This document shows, piece by piece, positions 46,035 to 59,279 of a DNA stretch of 64,000 bases. The stretch is from Diphasiastrum complanatum (lineage: Eukaryota > Streptophyta > Lycopodiopsida > Lycopodiales > Lycopodiaceae). Every line of letters starts with the position of its first letter. Position 1 is the first letter of the stretch. The notes under the pieces were generated by a model. It did no database searches and was not told the origin of the DNA. It worked only from the letters and a program-made list of their open reading frames with translations. The position numbers and the translations under genes are program-made. Location of the stretch: positions 5,740,647 through 5,804,646 of the forward strand of contig CM055113.1 of assembly GCA_029204225.1 (NCBI GenBank). Reading direction: 5' to 3'.

Positions 46035-46739
46035 GAATGCTTGCATTATCAAATGTTAAACAGAATCTTCCGTTATAGGGGCAGTGAACTTTCAGATCGT
46101 GCATTTTTTTAAATACCTGCACTCTGCAACCTACACTTCAAAATCTAGCACAGGTACGTTCGAATACAATCTATGTCTTTGGTGCATAATTAGATCCATT
46201 TGAAACTATAGACCGTGGATTGATCTGATCTTGCAGCTCCATCTTCTTCGTTCCAGCTGCATCTTGTGCAGACGACATAGGATCGTAGTCTCTATTGTAA
46301 TTACTTATCATTCACAATCTGAAAGCCGATTCTCTCGAGTGAAAGATCCATAGCATAGGCTCAATACACTCCCTAAGATTAAGCTAGCTAGATATAGATA
46401 ATGTAGATTCGCTCATTATTCATAATAACTTTGTCTACGGCACTACATTATAGCCTTCATGATCAATTCGTATTCAAAACTGGAGTCTAAGTTTTGTCTT
46501 TTTCATTTCCGATGCAACGAATTAGATTGAAGTACAACGTTTGATAGCTTAAACTTACTCCTTCCATCCTTCTTCCAATTAGGTAACTGTATTGTGATAC
46601 TTGAGTCGAGATCATGTTGGTAGCTCAAGGTTTTATCGTATTCACTTAAAAGACAAATTACCTTCACTCTTTGAGGCTTATACCATCAATAGGTTAAGTA
46701 CTGTACAGTAAGGCTCGTGCTTTTTTCGACTGAAGAGCA

Positions 46740-46742
<3 letters not shown>

Positions 46743-46791
<49 letters not shown>
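46743..46791. repeat. (TC)n microsatellite
   Basis: About 24 TC units, uninterrupted. Confidence 0.97.
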
Positions 46792-46794
<3 letters not shown>

Positions 46795-47224
46795 ATTTAG
46801 TAGTTACAGACGTCGACGCAATCAGCAAGTTTGAATGGAAATTAATGTTCGATGCCGGAACTCTGAAGAAACTTAATGCTGCGTTGTCCTGTGGGTTGAT
46901 CAGGGCGATTGGCAGAATTCTAAGTATTACGACATAAGTTTTCAAAAACCGTAACCAGTACATAGTTCTGTTCTGTTTGTAATATAGATCAATGAAAGAT
47001 TGATTCCAGTTAGACATCTACTCTTACTAATTGACATTAGTCTTGTAGTTTCATTTCCAAGGAATAATACCACCTGCATGACTTCCTGGTCAATGTCTTT
47101 AATTTACATCGCATTTTCCTTTTGGTTTATAACGTTCCAATGTATCTCGTTGCTCTATTTGATAATTTTTCCTGTTAACAATGTGGAATTCAGATTTTTG
47201 GTATTTGTGATCCCTTTCCTGTAG

Positions 47225-47380
47225 AGTTTCTGCTCCCTAGAACAACAACGACAAGGCAAAGCAATCAAGGCTATCGCAACTTCTTCAGTATTCTGATCAA
47301 GTTCTCACTAGTGTCAGGATTGATGCTATTGGCTTAAGGATCTTTCTCTCGTCAGCAATTGCGTCCCCAAGCCAGAGAAG
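47225..47380 (+). other. Possible non-coding exon
   Basis: Bounded by TTTCCTGTAG and GTACATTG, purine- and CAA-rich with no long frame, as in plant 5' UTR exons. Support is the splice-like borders only. Confidence 0.2.
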
Positions 47381-47886
47381 GTACATTGTCCTCATTCATT
47401 TGGCTTATATTTACAAGTTTCAGTACTCTATAGATTCGACGATTCTGAAAAGCCACTTGCAGAATTATATATATATAATCTAGACGACTAGATTTCCAAG
47501 CATGCATAACGTGGTTGCGAGAACTGTTTCGCTTTCTGTACTGGAAAGCACTGAAAATTTATCTTTAAACTGAGCGATATCGAAAGAGTTATCCTTATGG
47601 AATTTCTTATTTGAGTTGACAGCATATTGTGAAGAAAGCGTCATGATCTATGGTCTGCACGATAAAAGTTCATGTAGACCAATACTAAGATCATGCTTTG
47701 CTCGAAATTATAACAATAATATCATCTAAACAGAATCATACATAAAGAGAAAAAGTTCCAATACGCCTTTATTTTGGCTGTTGCCCCAGATTTAATGGAA
47801 AGGAAAACAAACAGAATATAGATATGAATATTGTACTGTTTGTTCGCCTTTCCAAAGACCAGATAACTGAGCAAATACAGTTGTTC

Positions 47887-47983
47887 GCAAGTACATATTT
47901 CAGGCTACATTCCAGACTCCAGTTTCTTGATCTTGCAAGTACATATTTCAGGCTACATTCCAGACTCCAGTTTCTCGATCTTG
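47887..47983. repeat. Perfect-like 48-bp tandem duplication
   Basis: GCAAGTACATATTTCAGGCT starts at 47887 and 47935; the units differ by a single T/C. Confidence 0.97.
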
Positions 47984-48493
47984 CTTCATTTCCCTGAAGC
48001 ATTTTGATTTCTACGAACATGTCAATTAGCATCGGCAGAGGTTAGAATCTAGAGCTTCTCTTTATGACTGCCAGAATAGTTTTGTCGATGATGCAATAAC
48101 ATTAACAAGGAAAGGTGATACGTTAAAAGATTTCTTTTAAGTTTTTCTTCCTTTAATTTGGAAAGTTTCTCGGCCGATTGCTCTGTTCATGTTTATCCTT
48201 GCAAAAGCCTAAACTCTGCAAGTAAATTCCGCAAAACCTCTGGAATTCTTTTGCAACTTTTCTTCGCTGTCCCCCACCTGCACTCCCTATCTGGAAGCAT
48301 CGATAAAGTAAGGGCAGCATGGCGGGGCCTCTCTTTGTGGGGCCCATAAATTTTGCACACAGAAAGACGACCTGCCCAAAAGGTTTGAAATAATAAATAT
48401 CACAAAGTATGAAAAGGATTGTATTGATTCCATAAGCAAACATTTGATTGACACTTGTGACATTGACATGGATAACAAAGTAAGGAATTACTT

Positions 48494-48580
48494 GTTACAT
48501 GAGAAGTTGATAACTCCTAGAGTGCCTTTGCTAGATGTCACATGAGAAGTTGATAAGTCCTAGAGTGGCTTTGCCCCTTA
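48494..48580. repeat. 43-bp tandem duplication
   Basis: ACATGAGAAGTTGATAA, then TCCTAGAGTG, occurs at 48497 and 48540. Around it (48000-49690) nothing else is recognisable. Confidence 0.95.
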
Positions 48581-49699
48581 GAATTTATTGTCACTTAGTG
48601 CATACTTGTGCAAGTTCGCATTCACCTACCCAAGAGGCAATGAAAGATTTTGAGTTTGGAGATGTGTGGGGTGTCACTCCCTTCCATAATGCCTTGTAGC
48701 AATTGTGGTCCCAGGACCCACATTATTAGGCCCCTTAGCAAACCATGACTGAAGATGGAGTGGGGAGTTGGCTTGCAAACATGGTACTGTATGATTGGAC
48801 GAGGCATTCATTCTTGCCACAAAGCAACTTCGGTCCTACATTAGGCCCAAGATGACATCTGTGGATATGGGTGCCACCCCACTACGCCGATTCCAATCCA
48901 TGATTTGATGAGTCCTGCGTCCATTCAACATGATTTATTTATACACTTGAAGCAATTTAAGGGAGAGATATGAGGTGATTGCATTGCTTTCAACATGTCC
49001 TACTCCAAGCGAAGGCTAACTTCTCCTTATTGTTCCATAGCTAAACCTTTGTCAAATTTGTGAGGTGTTGTGTATATGTGATTATGGGACAATCACTCCA
49101 TGCATGTGTGCATGAGTAAGGTGTGAACATGGCTCTCTTAATTCACTTGTGTGTAGGCTTGTGATGTGATGATGATGGTTTGTACCAAAAGAGGAGAAAC
49201 GGTGATATTTGGCCAACTTGAGAAAGGGGTGTTTTTTTTTCTTTTCCTTTACTTGAAGGACTTTCTAGGTTCTTTGATGGTTGCTAGATTTCTAACAAAA
49301 ATCTCAGAATATCTTTATGGCTACCCAACAACCTACTATGACAAACTTTCTGTCCTTACGACATCCAAAAAGATGCATGGACGATGAATGTATCACCGAT
49401 TTTGCGGAAAAACAACAGCCCTCGCCCAGTCTTCTCAAAGAACCGACTGCTAGTTGTTGCTTGTTTTAAGCCATATATGTTGCTATGTACAGGCTAAGAA
49501 GCCGAATACTAAGCTCGACAAGCCTCTGTATGCCTAAAACATTGCACCAGTGCTTCGCTTCTTGCTCTCTAATCACCATAATCCGTGAACTCTTAGAAAA
49601 CCAATTTTTCTCGAAGATCTCTTCAACGACAACTTTGTACTGTGTGTACGATCCCTGTTAGTTCATGATACCAAGTTAAAATTAAGAAAACACTCAACA

Positions 49700-51325
49700 T
49701 GAAGTATAGGTAAATTAGGCTTAGGATTACGATTTATATCAAACAAGAAAAAACACATACATCTTCAACATGTCCTCCATAGTCTAATTAGCCATTTCAG
49801 TCTATCCATCCAATTCAGGATGATCAATAGAACCAAAACTAAGAGATTTCTCAAGTTTATGAAAAACTGCTAACCAAAAGTAACCTGTAGACTTAGGATC
49901 GACTCTATCACTAACAATATCACTTTGTAGTCCAAACAACCTAAATATTCTTTCAAAAATATCTAGGCTAAATCTAAAGCCTTTGTAGTTGACTTAACCA
50001 GAATTAATTAGCTAACTTCATTAACCTATTCACAATCACCCATACAGTATCATTATGTCATTGCATTTTCATATGAAATCCATAGATATGCTTTCCCATC
50101 TCCTATCAATAAAATATCTAAGAGATGCAATAAACCTCCAACCTTTAAGCGTTTAGCTTTGGCTAGTTAGCAAGATACTACATGATGGGACTCAACATAT
50201 GGCTTAAGTTTTGGCTTATAAGACTTTATTCTAACCAAGTCCAAAGTCCTGTGTATAATTAGATGACTTGCACATGGTGCATGATGACGCTCAAACGCAT
50301 TTGTTTCTTCAGTTCATCATTTTTGTTACACAAATTTTTTATTCTGAAACAATGGTCCAATTCAAATGGAAAAATGTCCCAAAATCTTCTTATCTTACTT
50401 GGCTAATTGAGGCCCCAATGAATCTATCTCAATTTTGTTATCATTTGTTCTAGTCTATACCAACTTCCGACTTTCTTGGTCATACTTTTCTCTAAACGAA
50501 AGATATAGATCCATGGAAATATGGTTGAATGAAATGTCACATAATTCACCAACATGACTAGGAGCATCACCAACTTAATTATATCTATACTTTTACCAAG
50601 GGGAAAAAAAACAATCAGGCTTTTGAGTTTCTCAAAATATTAATTCATTTCCTCATTCTATACAATAGGTGGACTAGGTTGCCATCTCTTCTTCTTTTTG
50701 TTAACACTACTTTTAGTCAAAGTATTGAGTAGAGCTACTACCTTAGCATAATCATGATATATCTACAAAAAAATACTATAAATCCAAGGAAAGATTTAAT
50801 ATCTTAGATTATATCCAATATTGGCCACTCAATCACTACCCTTGATGTACAAAATTGTCTCCAAAACGTGTAACTACTCTGTCCCCCTCTTTGAACAAGA
50901 TCACATTCTTTTTGAAATCAATATTAGGAGGTTTCTTAGATAATCATTCATAGCCTAAATTCTATTAGGTCATGCTAAGTCTAGCACTTGAAAATTGACT
51001 AATTTTTTATAATTATGTATCACTACTTTTGACTTCCCAAGTCTCCACCTCGGTCTTGAAGCTAGATATACTTTATGTCTATGATTGGTAGCTTCAATTT
51101 CCAAGCTGAGTTAATGCATAAGATGGGAATTCATAAAATAATGAGCTGGTCCACTCTCTACCAATCATACCAATTTCATTTTGTCCTTTAAATGAAATAA
51201 ATCATTAGGCAAGAAAGAAGCGGTAATGAAAAAACAATCGCACTCACAATCTATCAGGTCAGTTTTCAATTTTTTATCCTTCTTACTTGGCATCTCAATA
51301 ACTTGAGTTGCAGACTTCTTTTGCT
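49700..51325 (-). pseudogene. Ty3/gypsy pol relic (RT to integrase), minus strand
   Basis: From 51325 down: MPSKKDKKLKTDLIDCECDC and FLPNDLFHLKD (protease/RT start), then VIEWPILD, DIKSFLGFIVFFCRYI (RT end, with IRSFLG-type motif), EKLKSLIVFF, and integrase ERRWESISMDFI, IFRLFGLQSDIVSDRVDP and SIDHPELDGQTEMAN, TMEDMLKMYV near 49760-49830. The HPxxDGQTE motif is diagnostic of gypsy integrase. Stops and frameshifts are everywhere. Its gag half lies beyond the inserted LTR element at 57850-58800. Confidence 0.8.
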
Positions 51326-52231
51326 TGTTAGCTGATGCCACGCCCCTGAGGTGTCAATGCAGTGCCCCTTTACCCAAAAGGGTTTTCAGTGGAGATGACG
51401 TTGAGAGTTGAGTTAGAGAGCATGAGAATTACTAGTGATACGCTAAGTGCATATACTGTGAGCCCCATGGTAATTCCCAAAAGATGAAAAATCATGTGGG
51501 AGCTAGTAATTTAGGCTCTCTCAACTTGAGTTGCAATTTTAATAAAGAGGCCTCCTAATAATGCGTAAGAGGTGGAACCCAAAAGATTATAGAATGGGGT
51601 TCACCCGGTAGTCAAAAGGTAGAACTCAAAAGACTATACAATGGGGTTCACTCTTTGTGTGCACAATAGGAGCCTTCTCCATGAGATCCATAACATGTGT
51701 TTATGTAATGAAATGTTGTTGCTCTTTGAATTGAAGATCCTACTACTTGCATTTCTATCCATGCTCCATCTTCATGCATTTAATTTGGGTATTGGTGTAT
51801 GAATGTGCCTTGTTGTTCCTTCTTCTTTCAAGTTTGGTTTGGGATTAGTATCAGGTAGATGTGCAGGGCTTGGAGGCTGATCCACCATTCCACTCAGATC
51901 CGATGCTTTCTTGTTCTTGGCTCACTCCCTAAGGAGTGTTTCTTACAAATGTTGAGTGATATTTGTAATAAACATTCTATAGAATTCACATTTGATTTAG
52001 TAGATGTTGTTAGGTTGTTTTGGTGATTTCAATAGGATTAGATTCATTCTGGTTCCCTATTTTTTGTGTAGATTAAATTTGTAATAATCTATAAACTGTA
52101 AAAAAACAAGAAGAAATCTAAAATAGAACTGTAGAACGTAGATATGCAAGTCCTGATAGATCACATATCCAAGATGAGCTACCATTGTCAGGAAAGGATC
52201 AAAATCAGATTGTAGGTATGCCATACTGACA
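51326..52231 (+). repeat. Left LTR of the LARD-like element
   Basis: Aligned to 56987-57843 over its whole length. It has about 47 bp (near 51958-52010) missing from the right copy. Confidence 0.85.
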
Positions 52232-52539
52232 CGTGGGAGCGTCGGTTGCTATTGTCAATCTTCTTGGATTTTGAGCCATAGAACTCATATATAGCAGACC
52301 ATCTTTCAGTTCTTTTTCACTTCTGATTGTTTGCTTGATTTCTTGCATTCTTATTTCCCACAAGCATGCATTCCACATTTTCTATAAGATCGAGATTGCA
52401 TTAGAACATCTCCAATGATCCTTCAAGATCTGTGCAATCTCACACCAACATTTCAAGAAACCCACCACCACACAACTATCTCACTTTCCTAGAACTGACA
52501 GCTTGCTCCGACGACCAATGACTACCCTTAAAAAATTGC

Positions 52540-54640
52540 ATCCCGATGAGCTATTAGGTCTAGAGCTGCCAAGTGCATCTGACACCGCCTTCTCATCTGC
52601 ATCCACCAAGTCCCCTTTGTTTGCATCTGGCACTCCATTTGTTACTGCATCCGATGCATTGCATCCGCCAACTCTTAGCATTCCATTTGCATTCGACACT
52701 TTGTATTACTATTGCATCCGACAAAATCCAATCACCATGTGCATCTGCCAAACATTTGCATCTGACACACATTTGTGTCCGACGTATCCGACAGATTGCA
52801 TCCGATCCAGTTCATGTTTTTGATCCACTTTATTTTTTTGACCCACTTCTTTTTTCGACTCAACTCATTTTTTTGACCCACTTACCCACTTCTTTTTTTG
52901 ACCCAGTTCATTTTTCTGACCCAGTTCATTTTTTGATCCAGTACATTTTTCCGATCCAGTTCATTCCTTATAATTTTTTGATCCCTTATAATTTTTTTGA
53001 TCCTTTATAATTTCTCTATCCTTATAATTTTTTGATCCCTTATGTTTTTTGATCTATTGTATTTTTTTCGATCGAGTTTATTTTTTGACCCATTGTATTT
53101 TTCGATCCAGTGTATTTTTTTTACCAGTTTATTTTTTTCTGACCCATTTGCATCCGCCAGTACATCCAACACTATTGCATTCGACAACTTGCATCCGACA
53201 GATTGCATTCGACAACCATTTGCATTTGCGAGTTTTCATATCATATTTGCATCCGCCAGTTTCCATATCCTATTTGCATCCACCACTGCATCTGAGAACT
53301 TGCATTCGATCACCATTTGCATCCGACCAACATTTGCATCCAACAAGCATTGCATTTGACAATTCTGCATTTTACTTGCCTCCGAAATTTTTTCATACGA
53401 CAATACATTCTGTTGCATCTGACACTGCATTCCATTTGCATCCCACAGTTTTTCATCCGACAGGTTTTGCATCTGATGACTATCAGTTTGCATCCGACGA
53501 GCTTCAAACTACATCCAATGAGCAATCTGAGTCTCTCATAAATGATTAGATTTTCATGATTGATTTGACATCTAACTCATATTTGACATTGAGTTCAATC
53601 ATATCTGATAAACAATCAATACAGAATCTCCTATTGCTAATCTAATTCTAGAGTATGATTCAGTCAAAGACCAAACAGTCTAAGACATATCCATTCATAA
53701 TCGAGTACATCTGAGGCTGTAACCAAAAGCAGATATGACAAGCCTCTACATTGTAACAAACATTACATCCGACAAGTGTGGATCCTACATTTGGCACTGT
53801 AATAGCAGTTGCATCTGACAAGCTATTGATTCTAGATCCGGCATTGTCATGAAGTTATATCCGACAAGCTTCTGCTTAGATGTAACAGACCATTTTTTAT
53901 AAAATTCCTATTGGAAATCTGATTCTATTCTAAGGTACTATCAATCCAATATTTCAAAAAATCAAAACAAATAGAATCAGACTGAGATTACTCTACAAAG
54001 ACTGTTCCACCACGTAGGGTATCTAAAGAACCGTTTCTTGCTATCACACGAGCACAACAGAGAGCCTTAGATCAAAATAAGGACCCAGTACAACTAAAAC
54101 ACAATACTTCCATGATTCCACAATCTTACCCTGACCTTGTAGAAGCTCAAAGGCAATACCAAAAATTCTGAGATGAGTTTGATAAAGCTGAAGCTAGGAT
54201 TTATACTCTGCCATCTGCCAAGTTACCTATGCAAGGGCAACCACATGAGGAATAGAGGTTCTTTTTTATCTCTTACAAGATTAAATCACCATGCCCTTCT
54301 ACACGACCGTCAAGTTTTCCAAACCCCTACGGGATGCCATACTACAAAGCTCTCAACAGTCTAATGTAACAGATGAGTTGAGACAATCGAAAAACGCTGA
54401 AGTGGTTCATAATGTAGACATAAGCTTACTTCACATAGGTGTTGCTAAAGGTAATCACATCACCTTACTCGTGCATTGTCAGATATGACAAGCACAAAGT
54501 CACCATATTTTATATCCGACTACTCAATCCCTCGTCACATCCGATCTTATGTTCGATGCTTGACTAATTCATATTGATTGAAATACATCCAATGACCATC
54601 TTCCTATCTTACATTCGATGCTATATCCAATGGTTAGAAC
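52540..54640 (+). repeat. Degenerate GCATCCGACA array with an embedded GACCCAGTTCAT array
   Basis: TTGCATCYGMCA-like units recur tens of times at 52570-52805 and 53145-53520, and more thinly to about 54640. Between them (52805-53145) a different unit, TTTTTTGAYCCAGTTCAT, is repeated about 18 times. A looser array of TTYCAACCAAATG-like units is at 54950-55150. Open frames across it are products of the repetition. Confidence 0.85.
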
Positions 54641-55199
54641 ACTACAAGAACCAACCGAACATCCAGATTGAGGCTCTTTACTCGAGGATTACATCGGAAA
54701 CTTCTGAACCGACTCTCTTACCCTGAAGTTTTCAACCAAAGGCACTATCTGGCATTCACTCTCTACTGCATGAAAGTTTTGTTCGATAAGTGCTCTACAG
54801 TTTTCAACTCTCTGTAAACATGATCACCTTGTAGAAAGTTTAGGATATCTGTGCATATCCAAGTTTTTGAGAGATCCATGTCACTTCAAAGTTGATTCTT
54901 GTATATAATTGAGATATTGGTCTTGGAGTCAACTACAGAGAAATTGTGAAAATTTGGTCCAACGTGCTTCAACCAAATGTTCCAACCAAGTGCTTCTACC
55001 TGAGTGCGATGACCAAGTGCTCTCACAGTGTGCTTCAATCACATCGACTTCAGCCGAATCTCTTGATCACACTCCAGCCAAATATTTCAACCAAAGGATT
55101 CTACCCGAATCAATTACCCAAAGACTCAACCATAGGCATCAATTGACAGAACAATTGAATGAGTCAATGAAAGTACAGCTTGGATGCTATTAAAGATCC

Positions 55200-56986
55200 A
55201 GAGCTAGTAGCTGCATGTACCTATATCACGAAATGTGCAGCAGTGAGACAATGTTCATGAAGAGGAAGGCAGGTTGCAGACCAGATGAGCCAAGGACTAG
55301 AAGAACATCATCTGCTGCTTCCTCACAACAGCTACCATTGATGGATACTTAGCAGCCACAATCACCACAAGTGCAATCACCTGCTGCTAGAAGATCTAGG
55401 TTCCAATCACCAATCGGGACATTACGGATACTGACATCATCCCCTCGCATCCAACAAGCAGTTGATTCTATGGCAGCATTCCAACATCATAGGCAACAGA
55501 TTCAGAGGAGGGAGAAAGGGAGCTGTCTGCAACCACACAAGCAGAAGATACACTTGCAGTTGACCCCACTCAAGAAGCAAAAGCAAGAAGACAAAGGCTA
55601 AGAAGACAGATGAGCAATCCAAAGGGACTCAACTAGGAGGAGCCTCCCAGTCGTAAACCTTGGGTTTTGAGCACTGAGAAGATGAAGATCCTTAAGGAGA
55701 GGGAAGCACAAGTATTGGGTAATCAGTCTTCTCCTTCAACCACTCCTACACCCACACCATCCACATTCCCACCATCTAGTTCTCTTGCCACAACATCTGT
55801 ATCTACTTCCATGTATGTTATATCATCCACACCATCTACCGATATCACTACCACCATAATTTTCATCATCAGAATACTACCACCACTCTACCTTACATCT
55901 TTCTGTTATTCCACCATCTCACCATTCATCTCTTTTCAGACCCTGGTAGTCTTACTGAGATAGCTAAAAGGTCATTACAGTGTCTTGTAGAGACCAACTA
56001 CCACCTACATTGGTTGGTAAGCCAGAAATAATATTCAAGAAAGTAGCTGAAGCAGCAAGAAAAGAGAATAAAAAATAAAGAAAAAAAAATCAAAGAGATC
56101 TAGCTGAAAAGGCCAATATAAAAGGAAAGATCGAGAAGCAAGACAAGATCTTGGCTGAGTCTCAACAAATAATGGATCAAAGGAAAAGATGAAGACGACA
56201 GTGGGCCTGCAGGACAAAGTGAGCTCCTCACCAAGTAAATGGTGACACTGCAAGGGTCTAAGGTTGCAACTTTAATATTGTCAGTTTCTTCACCTTTCCA
56301 CCAAACCCCTCATCATGTTTTCCTACCATCGTCAACCCATCCGTTCAAATCTGTTTCTACGACCAGTTTTCATAACCCCCTTAGAGACTAATAACTCAAG
56401 GTGTGTGCAACCAACCAATTGAAGGTTCTCCTCTTCTCGTTGAGACAAGAGTGTCGATGAGGCCGAGACTTCGACTGGAAGAAGAACTAAGGAGAAAACA
56501 CCCAAAAGCAGAAAGGAGGTATAAAGAGTTCCAAGGCAATTGATGAATATGTGGCAAGACCTACGAGAAAATTGTTCGAGAAATCCAAAGAAAAGAGTCC
56601 GAAGATTTTCAGAGGACAATATGTTCAAATGATCAAGAGCCGAAATACGGACAAGTTTATACCAGAGATTAGGCCTTATCTAGGACCCATTCCGTTGCAA
56701 AAAAAAAATGGGATTTATCACATTCGAAACCATCGGAAGGGATATAAGCTACGAGAAGTTGCTTGACAAAAAGAAAGCCAAGGAAGACAAACTAGAGACA
56801 CTTAGTTACGCAGGGCTATCTTGACAAGCCATTGCAAATGTTGAAGTTGTTGTTGAGAAGCGCGACAATATTGACAAATAAGTTCTTGGTTTTACATAGG
56901 CAAACACTGATCCATGCCTTTCCAAGAAGCAAGCATCAAAGCTGAGGCATTGCAGTGGGTCCTGCAACACTATAGGGAGAGGATAA
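55200..56986 (+). other. Broken Ser/Pro/Lys-rich frames of the LARD interior
   Basis: Fragments such as SSPSTTPTPTPSTFPPSSS and AEAARKENKK / LAEKANIKGKIEKQDKILAE (coiled-coil-like) are separated by stops. Composition recalls gag spacers, but no domain is recognisable. Confidence 0.35.
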
Positions 56987-57843
56987 TGTTAGGTAATGCC
57001 ACGCCCCTGAGGTGTCAATGCAGTGCCTCTTCACCCAAAAGGGTTTCTAGTGGAGATGACATTGAGAGCTGAGTCTAAGAGCACGAGAATTACTAGTGAT
57101 ACGCTAAGTGCATATACTGTGAGCCCCGTGGTAGTTCCCAAAAGTTGGAAAATCATGTGGGAGCTAGTAATTTAGGCTCTCTCAACTTCAGTTTTATTTT
57201 TAATAACGAGGCCTCCTAATAATGTGTAAGAGGTGGAACCCAAAATATTATAGAATGGGATTCACCCACTAGTCAAGAGATGGAACTCAAAAGATTATAG
57301 AATGGGATTCACTCTTTGTGTGCACAAATAGGAGCCTCCTCCACGAGATCCATAGAATGTGTTTATGTACTGAAATGTTGTTGCTCTTTGAATCGAAGAT
57401 TCTACTACTTGCATTTCTATCCATGCTCCATCTTCATGCATTTAGTTTGGGTACTGGTGTATGAATGCGCTTTGTTCTTCCTTCTTCTTTCAGGTTTAAT
57501 TTGGGATTAGTATCAGGTAGACGTGCAGGGCTTGGAGGATGATCCACCATTCCACTCAAATCCGATGCTTTCTTGTTCTTGGCTCCCTGAGGAGTGTTTC
57601 TTACAAATGTTGAGTAATAGTTCTGTTGGTTTGGTGATTTCAGTAGGATTAGATTCATTCTGGTTCCCTATTTTTTGTGTAGATTAGATTTGTAATAATC
57701 TACAGACTGTAAGAAAACAAGGAATAAATCTGAAGTAGAACTGTAGAACGTAGATATAGAAGTCCTGATAGATCATATATCCAAGATGAGCTACCATTGC
57801 CAGTAAAGGATCAAAATCAGGTCGTAGGTGTGCCATACTGACA
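56987..57843 (+). repeat. Right LTR of the LARD-like element
   Basis: Same start and order as the left copy: ACTAGTGATACGCTAAGTGC, GGAGCTAGTAATTTAGGCTC, GTGGAACCCAAAA and others match. Confidence 0.85.
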
Positions 57844-57849
57844 TGTGGG

Positions 57850-58800
57850 ACACACTACCATTGTATTGCAGAGATATCCAAGAAGATGCCATTCGTGGCT
57901 GAGCCCCTTGCCAAGCAGAATCTGTCAGCAAATAGAGAACCTGCTAACATTGCTTTGATAAAAACTTCATCACATCTCTAGGCTTATTGCAATTAAGGCA
58001 AAGATTTGCCTTCTTAGCCTTTTTCTGAAACATGTGTTTCTTTTGCTCGGTTTCCAATGCCATCTGATCAAGTTCATCAAAATATTACTTTGAGTTATCT
58101 CATGAACTCGCTTCTTGCTCTTTTTAGATTGGGCATTGATTGACTTGCCTGGAATTTCTTTTTGGATGCCACCACTATAAAATCATAAGCTTTTGCAATT
58201 CTTATGACATCTTCAAATTTTAAGCACAATTCTTTTCCATTCATTTGATAGTCCATCATCGACAAACCTAGGATAAATTGCCGAAGTACTAATTTGTAAT
58301 TGAACTATAGAACCATATTCCATAAATGCATGAATAATTGGAGATAAGAGTCCAAATTCTTCGTCCCCATATTGTAGTTTATGAACTTTTGATTGTACTT
58401 TTTTCTCGAAGTGGTTTAAGTTGAAAACCTAAACTCAGATAAGCCCATCTATTGATCCCACAAACTTTTTTTTCTTGTTTATATTTGTGATCATGAGTCC
58501 CACAATCAATTGTTGGCATATTTGTAAGTATGTTGACATTGTAGCCATTTCACTCATACTTGCACTTCCTCCCGTCATTATTGATTATCTTTTATAGAAA
58601 CCACTTAATCAATGGACATATATGTCTCTATCTCTTCAACAATAGAGAAACAAGTTGTGGCCTCATCTAAATCTAGAAGTGGGATAGGGTAAGTTTCTAT
58701 AGGTTGGAAATATTTTATCCAAACTCTGAGTCCAAACTCTAATCCACTAATGAACTCAGCAGAGATTACTATTGATACTCCTCTACGTGTATATAGTCAT
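57850..58800 (-). pseudogene. Ty3/gypsy gag relic, minus strand
   Basis: From 58800 down: YPIPLLDLDEATTCFSIVEE, ELCLKFEDVIRIAKAYDFIV, ASKKKFQASQSMPN, then LDQMALETEQKKHMFQKKAK and the zinc knuckle start ANLCLNCNKPRDV near 57975-58015. Gag lies upstream of the pol relic at 49700-51325 in the same orientation, so both are halves of one element. Confidence 0.7.
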
Positions 58801-58844
58801 CAAGCACCATGAATTGTTCCACATGTTAATATTGGAGTGCCTAG

Positions 58845-58990
58845 GCCCTCTCAAGACTGTTGATGACATAACATGCCTTGACTGGAATATCAAAGCATAA
58901 CTAATAAATAGAGGAGTGCCAAATATCCACATCAAGGATTATTCCATATCCTTTTATAGGACGTGGACGTAATAGTTTACCACTATATAA
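58845..58990. repeat. Second copy of the 12.0-kb dispersed repeat
   Basis: GGAGTGCCAAATATCCACATC, AAGGATTATTCCATATCCT and TAGGACGTGGACGTAA parallel 12090-12150 in the same order. Confidence 0.55.
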
Positions 58991-59279
58991 AAATTTAATA
59001 TTAGATATATAAACAACTTTTATTTGGCAATTGTAACATTTTTGCTCCATTTGGGGATAATCGTATCGGTGCACACAAGTGAGGGTGTAGCTTCCTCCAT
59101 ACCATGTTATTGTGCATGACTAGGATTGATGGTTGAGTTGAGTTTTGCACTCAATGAAACAAATTTTACTATTGATCTTTTTTATTTTAGCCCAACTACT
59201 ACACTAGGAAAAAAGAAGAAGGATAAGAATCATGAGGTATAAGTGGAGGATTTGCTCAATATATGTTCTAGTTACATTA

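Larger units (their letters stand above)
51326..57843 (+). mobile_element. LTR retrotransposon without recognisable pol, nested in a gypsy relic
   Basis: Direct repeats at 51326-52231 and 56987-57843 begin TGTTAGSTRATGCCACGCCC and can end at CCATACTGACA. GGGAGAGGATAA just before the right repeat serves as polypurine tract. The 4.7-kb interior has a degenerate repeat array and then Ser/Pro/Lys-rich broken frames, but no gag, RT, RNase H or integrase I can identify. This is the structure called LARD (large retrotransposon derivative): non-autonomous and dependent on another element. No target duplication was seen (TTGCT on the left); exact LTR ends are uncertain by some 25 bp. On either side is the same minus-strand gypsy element. 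Confidence 0.82.

Noticed and set aside
48153-48443. Minus-strand 96-codon frame
   Set aside because: No domain, no splice or promoter context, and ordinary intergenic composition.
52503-53549. Several overlapping open frames of 70-166 codons on both strands
   Set aside because: They arise from the GCATCCGACA array, are open in several frames at once and have no domain.
57316-57658. Short open frames on both strands
   Set aside because: They fall inside the LTR of the LARD-like element and are not open in the partner LTR.
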